Assembly (NCBI GenBank): GCA_017397885.1
Contig: JAFQHQ010000206.1
Span: forward strand, 1 to 37,102
Length of the DNA stretch: 37,102 nucleotides
From: Clostridia bacterium
Lineage (GTDB): Bacteria > Bacillota > Clostridia > UMGS1810
Direction of reading: 5' to 3'
Numbering within the stretch: position 1 is the stretch's first letter; every line of letters starts with the position of its first letter. Shown here piece after piece: positions 7,070 through 15,588 of the stretch. Made by a program: the position numbers and the translations under genes. A model generated the notes under the pieces. It was not told where the DNA came from. It searched no databases and worked only from the letters and a program-made list of their open reading frames with translations.

Positions 7070-7999
7070 ATGGTAAAATTTCTTGCAATAGATATTGGAG
7101 GAAGCAAGACAAAATTTGTTGTTTTTGATGCAGAGTTAAACATATTGCACACCTGCGAAAGCCGGGGATATGGACTTAGTACCGACTCGGATGATGATAT
7201 ACCTGAGTTTAGTGCAATTTTGTCTCGCATTGATTCAGATTATTCAGTATGTTCGGTAGCAGTTAACCTTGGCGGTAAAAACAAAGAACAGATATTTCGT
7301 ATTGTGTCGTCTGTTTTTCCTGAAAGCAAGGTGTCTGTTTGGCGTGAATCTGAGGGTAGGGCATCTTTTGCTCTTGGGAACAAATATGGTGCCGATGCAG
7401 TTCTTCTTGCTGGTACGGGAACCATAGTCACAGCTTTTGACAAAAGCGGAAAAAGCATTATAAGCGGTGGATGGGGTATGAACATTGGCGACGGAGGAAG
7501 TGGCTACTACATAGGTTTAGAAGCCGTTAAGCAAAGCCTTGCAGCTCTTGATAACACCGCACCTCTTACTGAGCTTCAAAAGGAAATTACAGGACTTGAT
7601 AGTCCGATTTCTCCGTACTGTGAAACCTTGTCTATATGTAAAATACGTGATGAAGTCAGAAGTCGCATTTTTCCACTCGAACGAAAAAACATTGCGTCTT
7701 ATGCAAAAGTTGTTGCTCGCCATTGTGAAAATGGTGAATATGATGCTCTTCTTATAATGAGAGATGCCGCAAGAGAAATGGCATCACTTGTTGCAAATTG
7801 TGTCAACAAGCTTTTGCCGTTCAAAGCTCGTAAAGTTGTTGTATCGGGCGGACTTGTAAGAGCCGGGCAATTCTGGAAGGAAGAATTTGAAAAAAACGTT
7901 GCTTTGCAATGTGATATAAATGAATTTGTATATGAAAATGATGGCATATTGCTTGGAACACAACTTCTGGCAATAGAGCAGAAAAATATGGAGGTATAA
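7070..7999 (+). CDS. BadF/BadG/BcrA-type N-acetylhexosamine kinase
   Basis: This 309-residue ASKHA-fold kinase would phosphorylate a sugar, probably an N-acetylhexosamine, at C6. The phosphate-1 loop is I-D8-I-G-G-S-K-T-K. The phosphate-2 loop is L-A-G-T-G-T-I-V-T. The segment G-W-G-M-N-I-G-D-G-G-S-G-Y-Y-I-G is characteristic of the BadF/NAGK family, and V-V-V-S-G-G-L-V is the adenosine motif. The frame is open back to 6992, but that start codon is part of the -35 box; AGGTG (7059-7063) supports the ATG at 7070. NanE starts one base after the stop, which points to N-acetylmannosamine or N-acetylglucosamine as substrate (inference). Confidence 0.85.
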   Translation: MVKFLAIDIGGSKTKFVVFDAELNILHTCESRGYGLSTDSDDDIPEFSAILSRIDSDYSVCSVAVNLGGKNKEQIFRIVSSVFPESKVSVWRESEGRASFALGNKYGADAVLLAGTGTIVTAFDKSGKSIISGGWGMNIGDGGSGYYIGLEAVKQSLAALDNTAPLTELQKEITGLDSPISPYCETLSICKIRDEVRSRIFPLERKNIASYAKVVARHCENGEYDALLIMRDAAREMASLVANCVNKLLPFKARKVVVSGGLVRAGQFWKEEFEKNVALQCDINEFVYENDGILLGTQLLAIEQKNMEV

Positions 8000-8000
8000 A

Positions 8001-8696
8001 ATGTTTCCCAAAGGATTAATCGTTTCAAGTCAGGCGTTGGAGGGTAACCCCATGCTTGACACAGAAAAACTTGTTTCAATGGCTGAGGCAGCAGCAATCG
8101 GCGGTGCAAGTGCGCTTCGTGTTAACGGAGCGGAAGTTGTTTCGGAACTTGCAAAAAGAGTAACTGTTCCTATCATTGGTATCAATAAGGTCAAAGACGA
8201 AACCGGACGTACAGTAATCACACCGAATTTTGAGCTTGCAAAAGAAGTAACCGATGCGGGGGCTTCAATCGTGGCTCTTGATGCCACTTTCTATCCCAGT
8301 TCACTGAGAGAAGATTTAAAAACACTTATCGATAAAATTCATAATATCCTCGGTGCCAAGGTTATGGCAGATATAAGTACCCCCGACGAGGCAGAAGCAG
8401 CAGCTCATGCCGGTGCAGATGCCGTTTCGACCACCCTTGCAGGTTACATACCGGGAGCACTTCATTCCGACGAAGAGCTCTACACACCAAACTTTGATAT
8501 AATCAAAGAAATTTCATCAAGAAAACTTCCTGTCACTCTTGTTGCAGAAGGCAGATTCTGGCGTCCTGAGGATGTTGCAAAAGCATATTCTCTGGGTGCT
8601 GATGCAGTTGTAATAGGCAAAGCAATTACCAATCCCATGGCTACAACACGTTATTTTATAAACAGAATTAACGAAGCTAAACAAACTGTTGTTTGA
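8001..8696 (+). CDS. nanE: putative N-acetylmannosamine-6-phosphate 2-epimerase
   Basis: This 231-residue TIM-barrel protein is of normal NanE length. It carries the family's hallmarks in order: L-I-V-S-S-Q-A-L-E-G-N-P near the N terminus, I-G-G-A-S-A-L-R-V-N-G, I-V-A-L-D-A-T, M-A-D-I-S-T, D-A-V-S-T-T-L-A-G-Y and V-A-E-G-R-F-W. It interconverts ManNAc-6-P and GlcNAc-6-P. Together with the upstream kinase and the divergent RpiR regulator it forms a compact amino-sugar module. GGAGG eight bases before the ATG overlaps the end of the kinase gene, so translation is coupled. No sialate lyase lies nearby, so the amino sugar probably comes from polysaccharide rather than sialic acid (inference). Confidence 0.9.
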   Translation: MFPKGLIVSSQALEGNPMLDTEKLVSMAEAAAIGGASALRVNGAEVVSELAKRVTVPIIGINKVKDETGRTVITPNFELAKEVTDAGASIVALDATFYPSSLREDLKTLIDKIHNILGAKVMADISTPDEAEAAAHAGADAVSTTLAGYIPGALHSDEELYTPNFDIIKEISSRKLPVTLVAEGRFWRPEDVAKAYSLGADAVVIGKAITNPMATTRYFINRINEAKQTVV

Positions 8697-8743
8697 ACCG
8701 ATATAAATTTTGTGCTTTGAAATCTTGCGAGGAGGAAAATTTC

Positions 8744-10873
8744 ATGATTACAGTAAATGACAAATTTATGACCGGAGCAATGTATGCACCTTTTTGCCGC
8801 ACTAAGCATGCGCCAATGGAAGAATGGGATTCTGATATGAAAACAATGGCTGAGCTTGGTTACACATGTCTTCACGGTTTTGCAGAATGGCACGACGTTG
8901 AATATAAAAAAGGATGCTTTGATTTTTCAAAAATAGATTATTTTGTTGAATGTGCGGTCAGAAACGGTCTTGTACCCATAGTTAACATTGCCACTCAGAA
9001 CGGAGTGGGTTTCTATTCGCCTCGCTGGCTGATGGAAGAACTTCGTGGGAAAAGCGAGGGATTTGTTGATTCTTTGGGTCAAAGTCCTGTTCAGGGCGAA
9101 TATGTTATCCCATGCCTCGATGACCCTGCTTATCAGAAATATTCCCACCGCTATCTTACCGAAGTTGCCCGTCACTTTGCCGGGGATTCAAGAATCGGGG
9201 CATATGTGCTTTGGGGTGAACCCAATCTCTATAGCCCACGTCCCGGCAACGGTATAATTTGTTACTGTTCTCACACAAAAGCCAAATTCAGAAAGTGGCT
9301 TGAAAAAAGATATGAAACAATTGATAAGCTTAATGCTGTCTGGGGAAATGAAGGACCATCGTGCTATGATGATTTTTCTCAGGTGAATCCTCCCACAGGA
9401 TACAGCCGTCAGCTTGGCGGTTTTAATTCATGGGAGGACTGGCGTGAATTTATGGAGTATAATCTTGCCGGTCACATTAAGGATGCAAACCGCATATTCA
9501 AAGAAAACGGTGCTCTTCAGCCCACCATTACAGAAATGCTCCCCGGAATAAACAACGGTATAGATTCCTGGAAGCTGTCTGAATGTACAGATATCATAGG
9601 TATAAGTCTTTTTGGTAAGCCGACAAAAATGGCTTCCCTTTATATGACAGTGTCCGACAGTATGGCAAAGGCACTTAATAAAAGCACTTTTGTCATCGAA
9701 GCAGGCGGTGGTTCAATCAAATTTGACAATCCGGGCGATTTTGCAGTTTCGGCATTCACACCATCGGCAGAGGAACTTAAAACCACACTTTTGATGCGTG
9801 CCGGATATGGAGTCAAAGGACTGATGTACTGGTGCTGGAGACCCAGACTTAGCGATACTGAGGGCAATGACTTCGGTATGTGCAAACCAAACGGCAAGCC
9901 TCTCAAAAGAACCTGTGAAGTCGGTAAGCTTGCCAAAAGACTTGAAGAACTTTCGGATGTGTATAATTCTTCTGTAAGAAAATCCGATGTTGCAATCTTC
10001 ATGTCTCAACAGATAAACCACATTATGGAAGGCGAAAAGATGACCGGAAACTATCTTAACTCACTTACCGGTGCTAACCATATGATGACAGATTTGCATA
10101 TTAATTCTGATTTTATTTGTGAAAAGGAAATCCTCAAAGGTTCACTTAAGAAATATAAGGTTCTTATTTTGCCTTGTACATACATCATCTCTGAAGAATG
10201 TGCTTTAAAAATTGGCGAATTTGTCCGTGATGGCGGTCATGTAATTGCCGATTACATTCTTGCCGAAAAAAGACCGGGAGGACTCTGCTATCGTGATCTT
10301 CCCGGTGCCGGACTTGACAAAGTGTTTGGAATAGACCGTGAAGATGTACTCTATATGGCTCACCCCACAATGGTTAAGGACAACACATTCGGAATTACAA
10401 TTGACACATTCATAGAAGAAATAAACCTCACAGATGCAAAATCTGTCGGGGGAGAATACATGCCGGGTTATCCCATGGTAACCCAAAATGAATATGGAAA
10501 GGGCAGAGCAACATACATCGCAACTCAGTATTTTTCAAGCTATAGAGCAAAACCTTCTCCCGAGATGAGAAACCGCATAGCGGAATATATTTCTCATTGC
10601 GGTGTTGTGCCTTATGCATCATTTAAATCGGAAGATATGAAAACATCTTCCGCTCTCATCACAACGGCAATGTACGATAAAAACGGTAAGGTGAGGGTTC
10701 TCACCGTAACAAACAGCGATTATTATCCCATTTCCGACACAATGACAACCGCAAGCGATTCATTCAGACTTGTAGAAGAAAAAGAAAATGTAAAAATTTG
10801 CACTGAAGACGGTAAATGCAGTGTTAAATTCGAGCTTGGTGCATTAGAATCTTTTGCAATATATGTTGATTGA
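8744..10873 (+). CDS. GH42-like beta-glycosidase
   Basis: This 709-residue protein has no signal peptide. Residues 1 to about 390 form a GH-A TIM barrel. A GH42 hallmark follows the acid/base region: C-Y-C-S-H-T-K-A-K-F-R-K-W-L, then L-N-A-V-W-G. Candidate catalytic residues are E159 (L-W-G-E-P-N) and E319 (V-I-E-A-G-G-G), close to the E141/E312 pair of a Thermus GH42 enzyme. A trimerisation-type domain (about 400-600) and a small beta domain complete the GH42 layout. The frame is open upstream, but GAGGAGG (8729-8735) sets the start at 8744. The co-transcribed kinase and NanE suggest that it releases a sugar inside the cell. Galactose specificity cannot be taken for granted. Confidence 0.75.
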   Translation: MITVNDKFMTGAMYAPFCRTKHAPMEEWDSDMKTMAELGYTCLHGFAEWHDVEYKKGCFDFSKIDYFVECAVRNGLVPIVNIATQNGVGFYSPRWLMEELRGKSEGFVDSLGQSPVQGEYVIPCLDDPAYQKYSHRYLTEVARHFAGDSRIGAYVLWGEPNLYSPRPGNGIICYCSHTKAKFRKWLEKRYETIDKLNAVWGNEGPSCYDDFSQVNPPTGYSRQLGGFNSWEDWREFMEYNLAGHIKDANRIFKENGALQPTITEMLPGINNGIDSWKLSECTDIIGISLFGKPTKMASLYMTVSDSMAKALNKSTFVIEAGGGSIKFDNPGDFAVSAFTPSAEELKTTLLMRAGYGVKGLMYWCWRPRLSDTEGNDFGMCKPNGKPLKRTCEVGKLAKRLEELSDVYNSSVRKSDVAIFMSQQINHIMEGEKMTGNYLNSLTGANHMMTDLHINSDFICEKEILKGSLKKYKVLILPCTYIISEECALKIGEFVRDGGHVIADYILAEKRPGGLCYRDLPGAGLDKVFGIDREDVLYMAHPTMVKDNTFGITIDTFIEEINLTDAKSVGGEYMPGYPMVTQNEYGKGRATYIATQYFSSYRAKPSPEMRNRIAEYISHCGVVPYASFKSEDMKTSSALITTAMYDKNGKVRVLTVTNSDYYPISDTMTTASDSFRLVEEKENVKICTEDGKCSVKFELGALESFAIYVD

Positions 10874-10981
10874 TTTATGTTCCAAATATACATTTTCTAT
10901 TCCTGAAATCACATTTACTTAAATTATACCATTTGATAAAATTATATTATAATACAAATTCATTGAATGGAGAGAGGTTTT

Positions 10982-12172
10982 ATGATAACACAAAAAGTCG
11001 AACTTAAAAATCCGGAGCGTTTCTCCGACGAATATATTATTCCGCGTAGTAAACTTGAAAACGCAATAGAAAAAGCCCTTGATAAAACTGAAATAAACCT
11101 TGCTAAATTCGGTGAAAAATTCGTTGGAAATTCATCTGTTAATCTGAAATATACCCCCGGTGAAAATGATAACTGGGTAAGCGGTATGCACACAGGTTTA
11201 TATCTTCTTGCATATGAACTCAGCGGAAACAAAAAGTTTCGTGATGTGGCAGAGGCACAGATTCCTACCTACAGAGAACGCCTCGATAAAAGATATCACC
11301 TTGGTACTCACGATGTAGGATTTACCTACACCCCGTCCTGTGTGGCATATTACAAGATTTTTGGTGACGAAAAGGTGCGTCAGACAGCTCTTGATGCTGC
11401 AGAATATTTTTATAACTACAGCTATTCAGAGAAAGGCGGATTCATTATCCGTGTTGCATCAATGAAAGACGAAATAGGCTGTCGCACAATGATGGATACC
11501 CTTATGAATGCTCCGCTTCTTTTTTGGGCAGGTAAAGAGACGGGTGATGAAAGATATACAAAAGCCGCGATTTCACAAAACAAAATTACAGAAAAATATC
11601 TGATACGTGATGATGCCTCGTCTTTCCATCACTATCAGTTTGATCCTGAAACCCATGTGCCTGTTAAAGGTCTCACTTTCCAGGGCTATGCCGACGATTC
11701 CACATGGGCGCGCGGCCACAGCTGGGGGATAAGCGGTTTCCCAATAACCTATTCCTATACAGGCGACGAAAAACTTTTCGTCCTTCACCGTGACATTACA
11801 TACTATTTATTAAACAATCTTCCGGATGATCTTATTCCGTATTGGGATCTTGACTTTACAAGCGGCGACGATCAGCCACGTGACAGCTCAACCGCGGCTA
11901 TCTCTGTTTGCGGTATGAATCAGATGTGTAAATATCTTCCCGACTCGGCACCGCAGAAAACAATCTATAAAAACGCTTCTGCTGCCATGCTTGATGCGCT
12001 TATAGACAAATGCAGTGTGAATCCGGAAGATGAAGCCGAAGGGCTTATTGCCCATGTTGCCGGAGCTGTTCCGCAAAATATAGGCATAGATGAGTGTGCA
12101 ATGTATGCAGACTATTTTTACCTTGAAGCTCTTACAAGGTTCTATAAACCTGATTGGCAAATGCATTGGTAA
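10982..12172 (+). CDS. ugl: GH88 unsaturated glucuronyl hydrolase
   Basis: This 396-residue alpha6/alpha6 barrel has no signal peptide. It hydrates the 4,5-unsaturated uronic acid that polysaccharide lyases leave on oligosaccharide ends, freeing the uronate for catabolism. The two catalytic aspartates are D111 (T-H-D-V-G-F) and D172 (M-M-D-T-L-M-N). Their 61-residue spacing equals the D88/D149 spacing in the Bacillus enzyme. W-A-R-G-H-S-W-G and Y-A-D-Y-F-Y-L-E-A-L are also family motifs. The start is ATG 10982 behind GGAGAGAGG (10969-10977), not the in-frame ATG 10967. It sits just upstream of the secreted lyase operon, as expected for the cytoplasmic partner of a uronate lyase. Confidence 0.92.
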   Translation: MITQKVELKNPERFSDEYIIPRSKLENAIEKALDKTEINLAKFGEKFVGNSSVNLKYTPGENDNWVSGMHTGLYLLAYELSGNKKFRDVAEAQIPTYRERLDKRYHLGTHDVGFTYTPSCVAYYKIFGDEKVRQTALDAAEYFYNYSYSEKGGFIIRVASMKDEIGCRTMMDTLMNAPLLFWAGKETGDERYTKAAISQNKITEKYLIRDDASSFHHYQFDPETHVPVKGLTFQGYADDSTWARGHSWGISGFPITYSYTGDEKLFVLHRDITYYLLNNLPDDLIPYWDLDFTSGDDQPRDSSTAAISVCGMNQMCKYLPDSAPQKTIYKNASAAMLDALIDKCSVNPEDEAEGLIAHVAGAVPQNIGIDECAMYADYFYLEALTRFYKPDWQMHW

Positions 12173-12187
12173 TTGTTATTTTGTTCC

Positions 12188-12245
12188 TTTTATCATACTT
12201 GAGGTGACTTTTTTACATTTTTTGATTGTTGCAAGTATGATAAAA
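12188..12245. promoter_or_regulatory. perfect 14-bp inverted repeat before the lyase operon
   Basis: TTTTATCATACTTG (12188-12201) and its exact complement CAAGTATGATAAAA (12232-12245) are separated by 30 bases, so the half-sites repeat every 44 bases. No T-tract follows, so it is a poor terminator. Its position 50 bases before the first gene of the 18-kb operon suggests an operator for a dimeric regulator. The right arm also contains a -10-like TGATAAAAT. Function is inferred. Confidence 0.5.
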
Positions 12246-12295
12246 TGATTATGAGCTTTTTGGTTTTTTGTATTATCCGGAGGTGAACATTCAGC

Positions 12296-15200
12296 TTGTT
12301 GAAAAAGATATTTTGTGCATTTGTGTTTATTGTTTTATTTACATTGCATGTTTCAGCATTGGCAGAGTCAAATGTTTACTATGATATTTCAAAATTGTCT
12401 GACTACGACAGCACCGTTGATACTACTGCCGAAAGACTGTCCGTTTCATATCTTCCGAAAAACGGAAACAAAATAAAAAAAACAGGAAACACTTTTTATG
12501 TTGACAGAAGTGTCGATAATTCTATCGATTGCTTTGCAGAGCTTCAGATGCCCGATCGCTTTACGGAAGCTGATAGCTTTGTCATAGATTTTGTGTTTGA
12601 ACCTGTTCAGATTGGAACATCACTCAGGATTTTCAGGGCAAATCAGACGTCGGGCGGTTCAAGTTACGATTTTATTTCAATCCATCCCGGAAGTGATACT
12701 CCCGCCAGACTTAAAATTCTCGGCAGAACAGGCTTAATTCCCATTCCGGCTGGTGAAACACGAATCAGCCTTTGCGTCGGCTTGTCGCAAAAGAAAGCTG
12801 ATGTTTACATTGGTGATTCTGTTATCAGTGATGTATCACTGGACATAGACGACAATATGTGCATCCGTTCCTTTTGGATTGGAACAAACTCGGGCGGAGG
12901 AGCTACCTCGTTTTATATAAAAGATGCAAAAATATACGGAGGTACAACGCCTTCGGATACAACAGACTTTCCCTATATCAGATCAAGCGTTATGGATAAA
13001 AACGATGGTGGTATAAAAGCAAGAAAAATTCTTGGTTCATCAATGGCTTTTTCGGAATCTGTTTTTTACTTTGACGGTAACAAGCTTGATCCCAACGAGG
13101 TATTTGGTTCTTCTCCCTATATAGATAACGGTGTATTGATGATACCACGCACGGCTTCGAAATTATATCTCGGCGAAACCGTCAATTCCGTAAAGAATAA
13201 AATTATTTTTTCTTTCGGAACGGCATACACGGGGGATATGTTCTACACCCGTACTGACGGAACAATCGTTGAGCTTTCCTCGCCGATGGTAATTAAGGGA
13301 TCTGACATTTTTGTACCACTTGTTGATATGTGCAAGGCTCTCGGCCTTAACTATTATGAAGATTCAAGAGGATTTGTTGTTATAAATAAAGAAAATGCAG
13401 TAAATTTGTCAAATTCTCCTGTTACATATAAAAATGCCGAAAATTCCGATGTGATTCACCGTTTTTTACATTTTGACAGACCAAGCGGCAGTGAACTTGT
13501 TGATAAAATTAAATCTCTTAATCATACCAGGCCTGCGTTTCTCGTGGATTCATCACGTCTGGCTCAGGTTATGGAAAATATTAATACTAATTCCGACAGC
13601 GCACAAATGGCAGCCTACACAATAGCTCAGGCAGATGCTATTCTCGGATTGCCATGCGTTGAATATAAATATCAGGATAGCATCAGACTTCTTGATTCGT
13701 GTCAAAGCGTAAAATCACGAATGCAAAAGCTTTGTCCGGCATATTTGATATCCTCTGAAACAGAACGTGACAAATATGCACAGAAAATCTGGGCAGAACT
13801 CCAAAACTGCCTTAATTGGCAAAATTGGAATACAAACAAGCATTTTCTCGACAGTGGCATGCTTGCTCCCGGTGTTGCACTTGCCTATGATACTTTGCGT
13901 GAATACCTGACAGATTCTCAAAAGGAATGGGTCAGAGAAAGAGTTTACGATTTGTATCTTGATTTTTGTATAAAAGCATATCAGGGTGCATATTACGGCT
14001 CTGAATTCCGCTATTCAACCACTAACTGGGGTGCGGTTTGTTCCGGAGGAATAATTAGTATCTGTCTTGCATTTGCTCCCGATGTCGAGGGCGATTACAG
14101 GACAGATGTTGAATATCTTATTGAAAACGCAATGCATTCAATGGAATTTCCTGCATCAATGCTTTTCCCCGACGGTGCATGGCCCGAAGGGGTAGGATAT
14201 GGTGGATTTGTGGGTGAATTTTTGACATCATTCTGCATTGCACCACTTGTTAATTATTATGGAAGTGATTGTGGATTTTTAAGCCTTGACGGATATGAAG
14301 GCTTGTATGAATTTCCACTCACCCTTTTTGGACCTGCCGGCATTTTTAATTATTCGAGCAATGCATGGACAGGCAAACCCTACTACGGTGCCTATGCTTA
14401 TCAGGCGGCGCTTCTTTCGGACAATTCTGCTGTAATGTCAGTTCAGAAAACCCACCGCAAAATGTTTGGTGGGGGCGCTTCTTCTATGGATGTGTTGTGG
14501 TACGAACCGTCAATGTATGATCCTGACTGTGCATTGCCGCAAGACATATATTATTCAGGTGCCGGAATCGGTGTAATGAGAAATTCATATGAAAAAGAAA
14601 GTGCATCATATGTCGGAATTTGTGCCGGTGTGACCGATATTTACGGCTCGCATTTTGATAAAGGCTCTTTCATTTATGATTGTTTTGGAGTCCGCTGGGC
14701 AATGGACCTTGGATTTGATAATTATAACGTCGAAGGCGGCTATCATGGCGAGAGCGGTTCAACACTCTACCGCAAAAGAACAGAAGGTCACAATTGTGTT
14801 GTTATCAATCCGACTTCCGACAGCACAGGTCAGCTTCTTAACGCAAACACATATCTTGAACGCTCTGATTTTTCAGACGGAAGCGGATATATGATATATA
14901 ATCTTACCGAAGCATATTCCGACAATGTCAACGAATATAAAAGAGGATTTTATCTTGGTGATGGAAGGGAAACTCTTCTTGTCAGAGATGAAATCTCACT
15001 GAAAAAAGAATCGGACATTTATTGGTTTATGCACACCGAAGCAGAGATTTTACTTGATGAGAATAAAAAAGGCGCAACTCTCATAAAAGAAGGCAGAGAA
15101 ATGCGTGTCATGGCAGATTGCAGTGTTGACGGATGGTATTTCGAAGTCAGAGAAGCAGAACCTTTTGACGAATCAATGAAACGAGAAGGTGAATATTCCC

Positions 15201-15583
15201 GTGAGGGAATAACAAAGCTTTCGCTCATAGCAAAAGCATCGGGCGATATAACAATAACGGTAAAACTTGCCCCCCTTGGCATAAACACTTTTGAACCGTT
15301 GCCGCTTTCAGTTTGGGAGTGCGAAAAAAACTACACGCCGCCTCCCGTAAGTGACATAAGGTGGTCAAAGGGAAAAATAACTTTTGATATAAACAATGAT
15401 TTCACATCAGAAAAGGCATTTGTTGCCACATATTCCGGTTCAAGCCTGCAAAGCATCAACGGATTAAATTTGAAAGAATCCGATGTATTTGAAATTTCGG
15501 ACGTGACTCACACAAAAATCTTTTTCTGGAATGACTTAATTCCCCAATACAGATATTATGAATTTAATTCAGAAAGGAAATGA
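12296..15583 (+). CDS. secreted heparinase II/III-fold polysaccharide lyase (multidomain)
   Basis: This 1095-residue protein opens with a signal peptide (K-K, hydrophobic core, S-A-L-A-E near residue 23). A LamG-like beta-sandwich (about 25-225) and a copper-amine-oxidase-N-like/stalk module (about 250-385, including V-P-L-V-D-M-C-K-A-L-G-L) follow. Next comes the heparinase alpha/alpha toroid (about 410-770), then the heparinase II/III beta-sheet domain (about 770-1020) and a short C-terminal beta region. Expected lyase residues are present: N577 (T-N-W-G-A-V), Y635 (E-G-V-G-Y), H786 (S-H-F-D-K-G-S-F) and H832 (E-G-H-N-C). It should cleave a uronate polysaccharide by beta-elimination outside the cell; the polysaccharide-lyase family number cannot be fixed by eye. 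The start is TTG with GGAGGTGA nine bases upstream. It has no SLH, LPXTG or dockerin. Confidence 0.85.
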   Translation: MLKKIFCAFVFIVLFTLHVSALAESNVYYDISKLSDYDSTVDTTAERLSVSYLPKNGNKIKKTGNTFYVDRSVDNSIDCFAELQMPDRFTEADSFVIDFVFEPVQIGTSLRIFRANQTSGGSSYDFISIHPGSDTPARLKILGRTGLIPIPAGETRISLCVGLSQKKADVYIGDSVISDVSLDIDDNMCIRSFWIGTNSGGGATSFYIKDAKIYGGTTPSDTTDFPYIRSSVMDKNDGGIKARKILGSSMAFSESVFYFDGNKLDPNEVFGSSPYIDNGVLMIPRTASKLYLGETVNSVKNKIIFSFGTAYTGDMFYTRTDGTIVELSSPMVIKGSDIFVPLVDMCKALGLNYYEDSRGFVVINKENAVNLSNSPVTYKNAENSDVIHRFLHFDRPSGSELVDKIKSLNHTRPAFLVDSSRLAQVMENINTNSDSAQMAAYTIAQADAILGLPCVEYKYQDSIRLLDSCQSVKSRMQKLCPAYLISSETERDKYAQKIWAELQNCLNWQNWNTNKHFLDSGMLAPGVALAYDTLREYLTDSQKEWVRERVYDLYLDFCIKAYQGAYYGSEFRYSTTNWGAVCSGGIISICLAFAPDVEGDYRTDVEYLIENAMHSMEFPASMLFPDGAWPEGVGYGGFVGEFLTSFCIAPLVNYYGSDCGFLSLDGYEGLYEFPLTLFGPAGIFNYSSNAWTGKPYYGAYAYQAALLSDNSAVMSVQKTHRKMFGGGASSMDVLWYEPSMYDPDCALPQDIYYSGAGIGVMRNSYEKESASYVGICAGVTDIYGSHFDKGSFIYDCFGVRWAMDLGFDNYNVEGGYHGESGSTLYRKRTEGHNCVVINPTSDSTGQLLNANTYLERSDFSDGSGYMIYNLTEAYSDNVNEYKRGFYLGDGRETLLVRDEISLKKESDIYWFMHTEAEILLDENKKGATLIKEGREMRVMADCSVDGWYFEVREAEPFDESMKREGEYSREGITKLSLIAKASGDITITVKLAPLGINTFEPLPLSVWECEKNYTPPPVSDIRWSKGKITFDINNDFTSEKAFVATYSGSSLQSINGLNLKESDVFEISDVTHTKIFFWNDLIPQYRYYEFNSERK

Positions 15584-15588
15584 AAAAA

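Noticed and set aside
7240-7485. Minus-strand open frames opposite the kinase, NanE, lyase and other genes
   Set aside because: They are antisense to strongly supported genes, lack ribosome binding sites and show low-complexity or Cys/His/Phe-rich translations typical of shadow frames.
10925-10953. Promoter before the GH88 gene at 10982
   Set aside because: TATAAT at 10948-10953 is good, but the correctly spaced -35 position reads TATACC. TTGATA at 10933 is only nine bases away. It is left uncalled without transcript data.
12212-12246. Sigma-A promoter overlapping the inverted repeat before the lyase operon
   Set aside because: TTTACA at 12212 and TATGAT at 12237 are 19 bases apart, outside the usual range. 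The alternative TAAAAT at 12241 has only a T-run at the -35 position.
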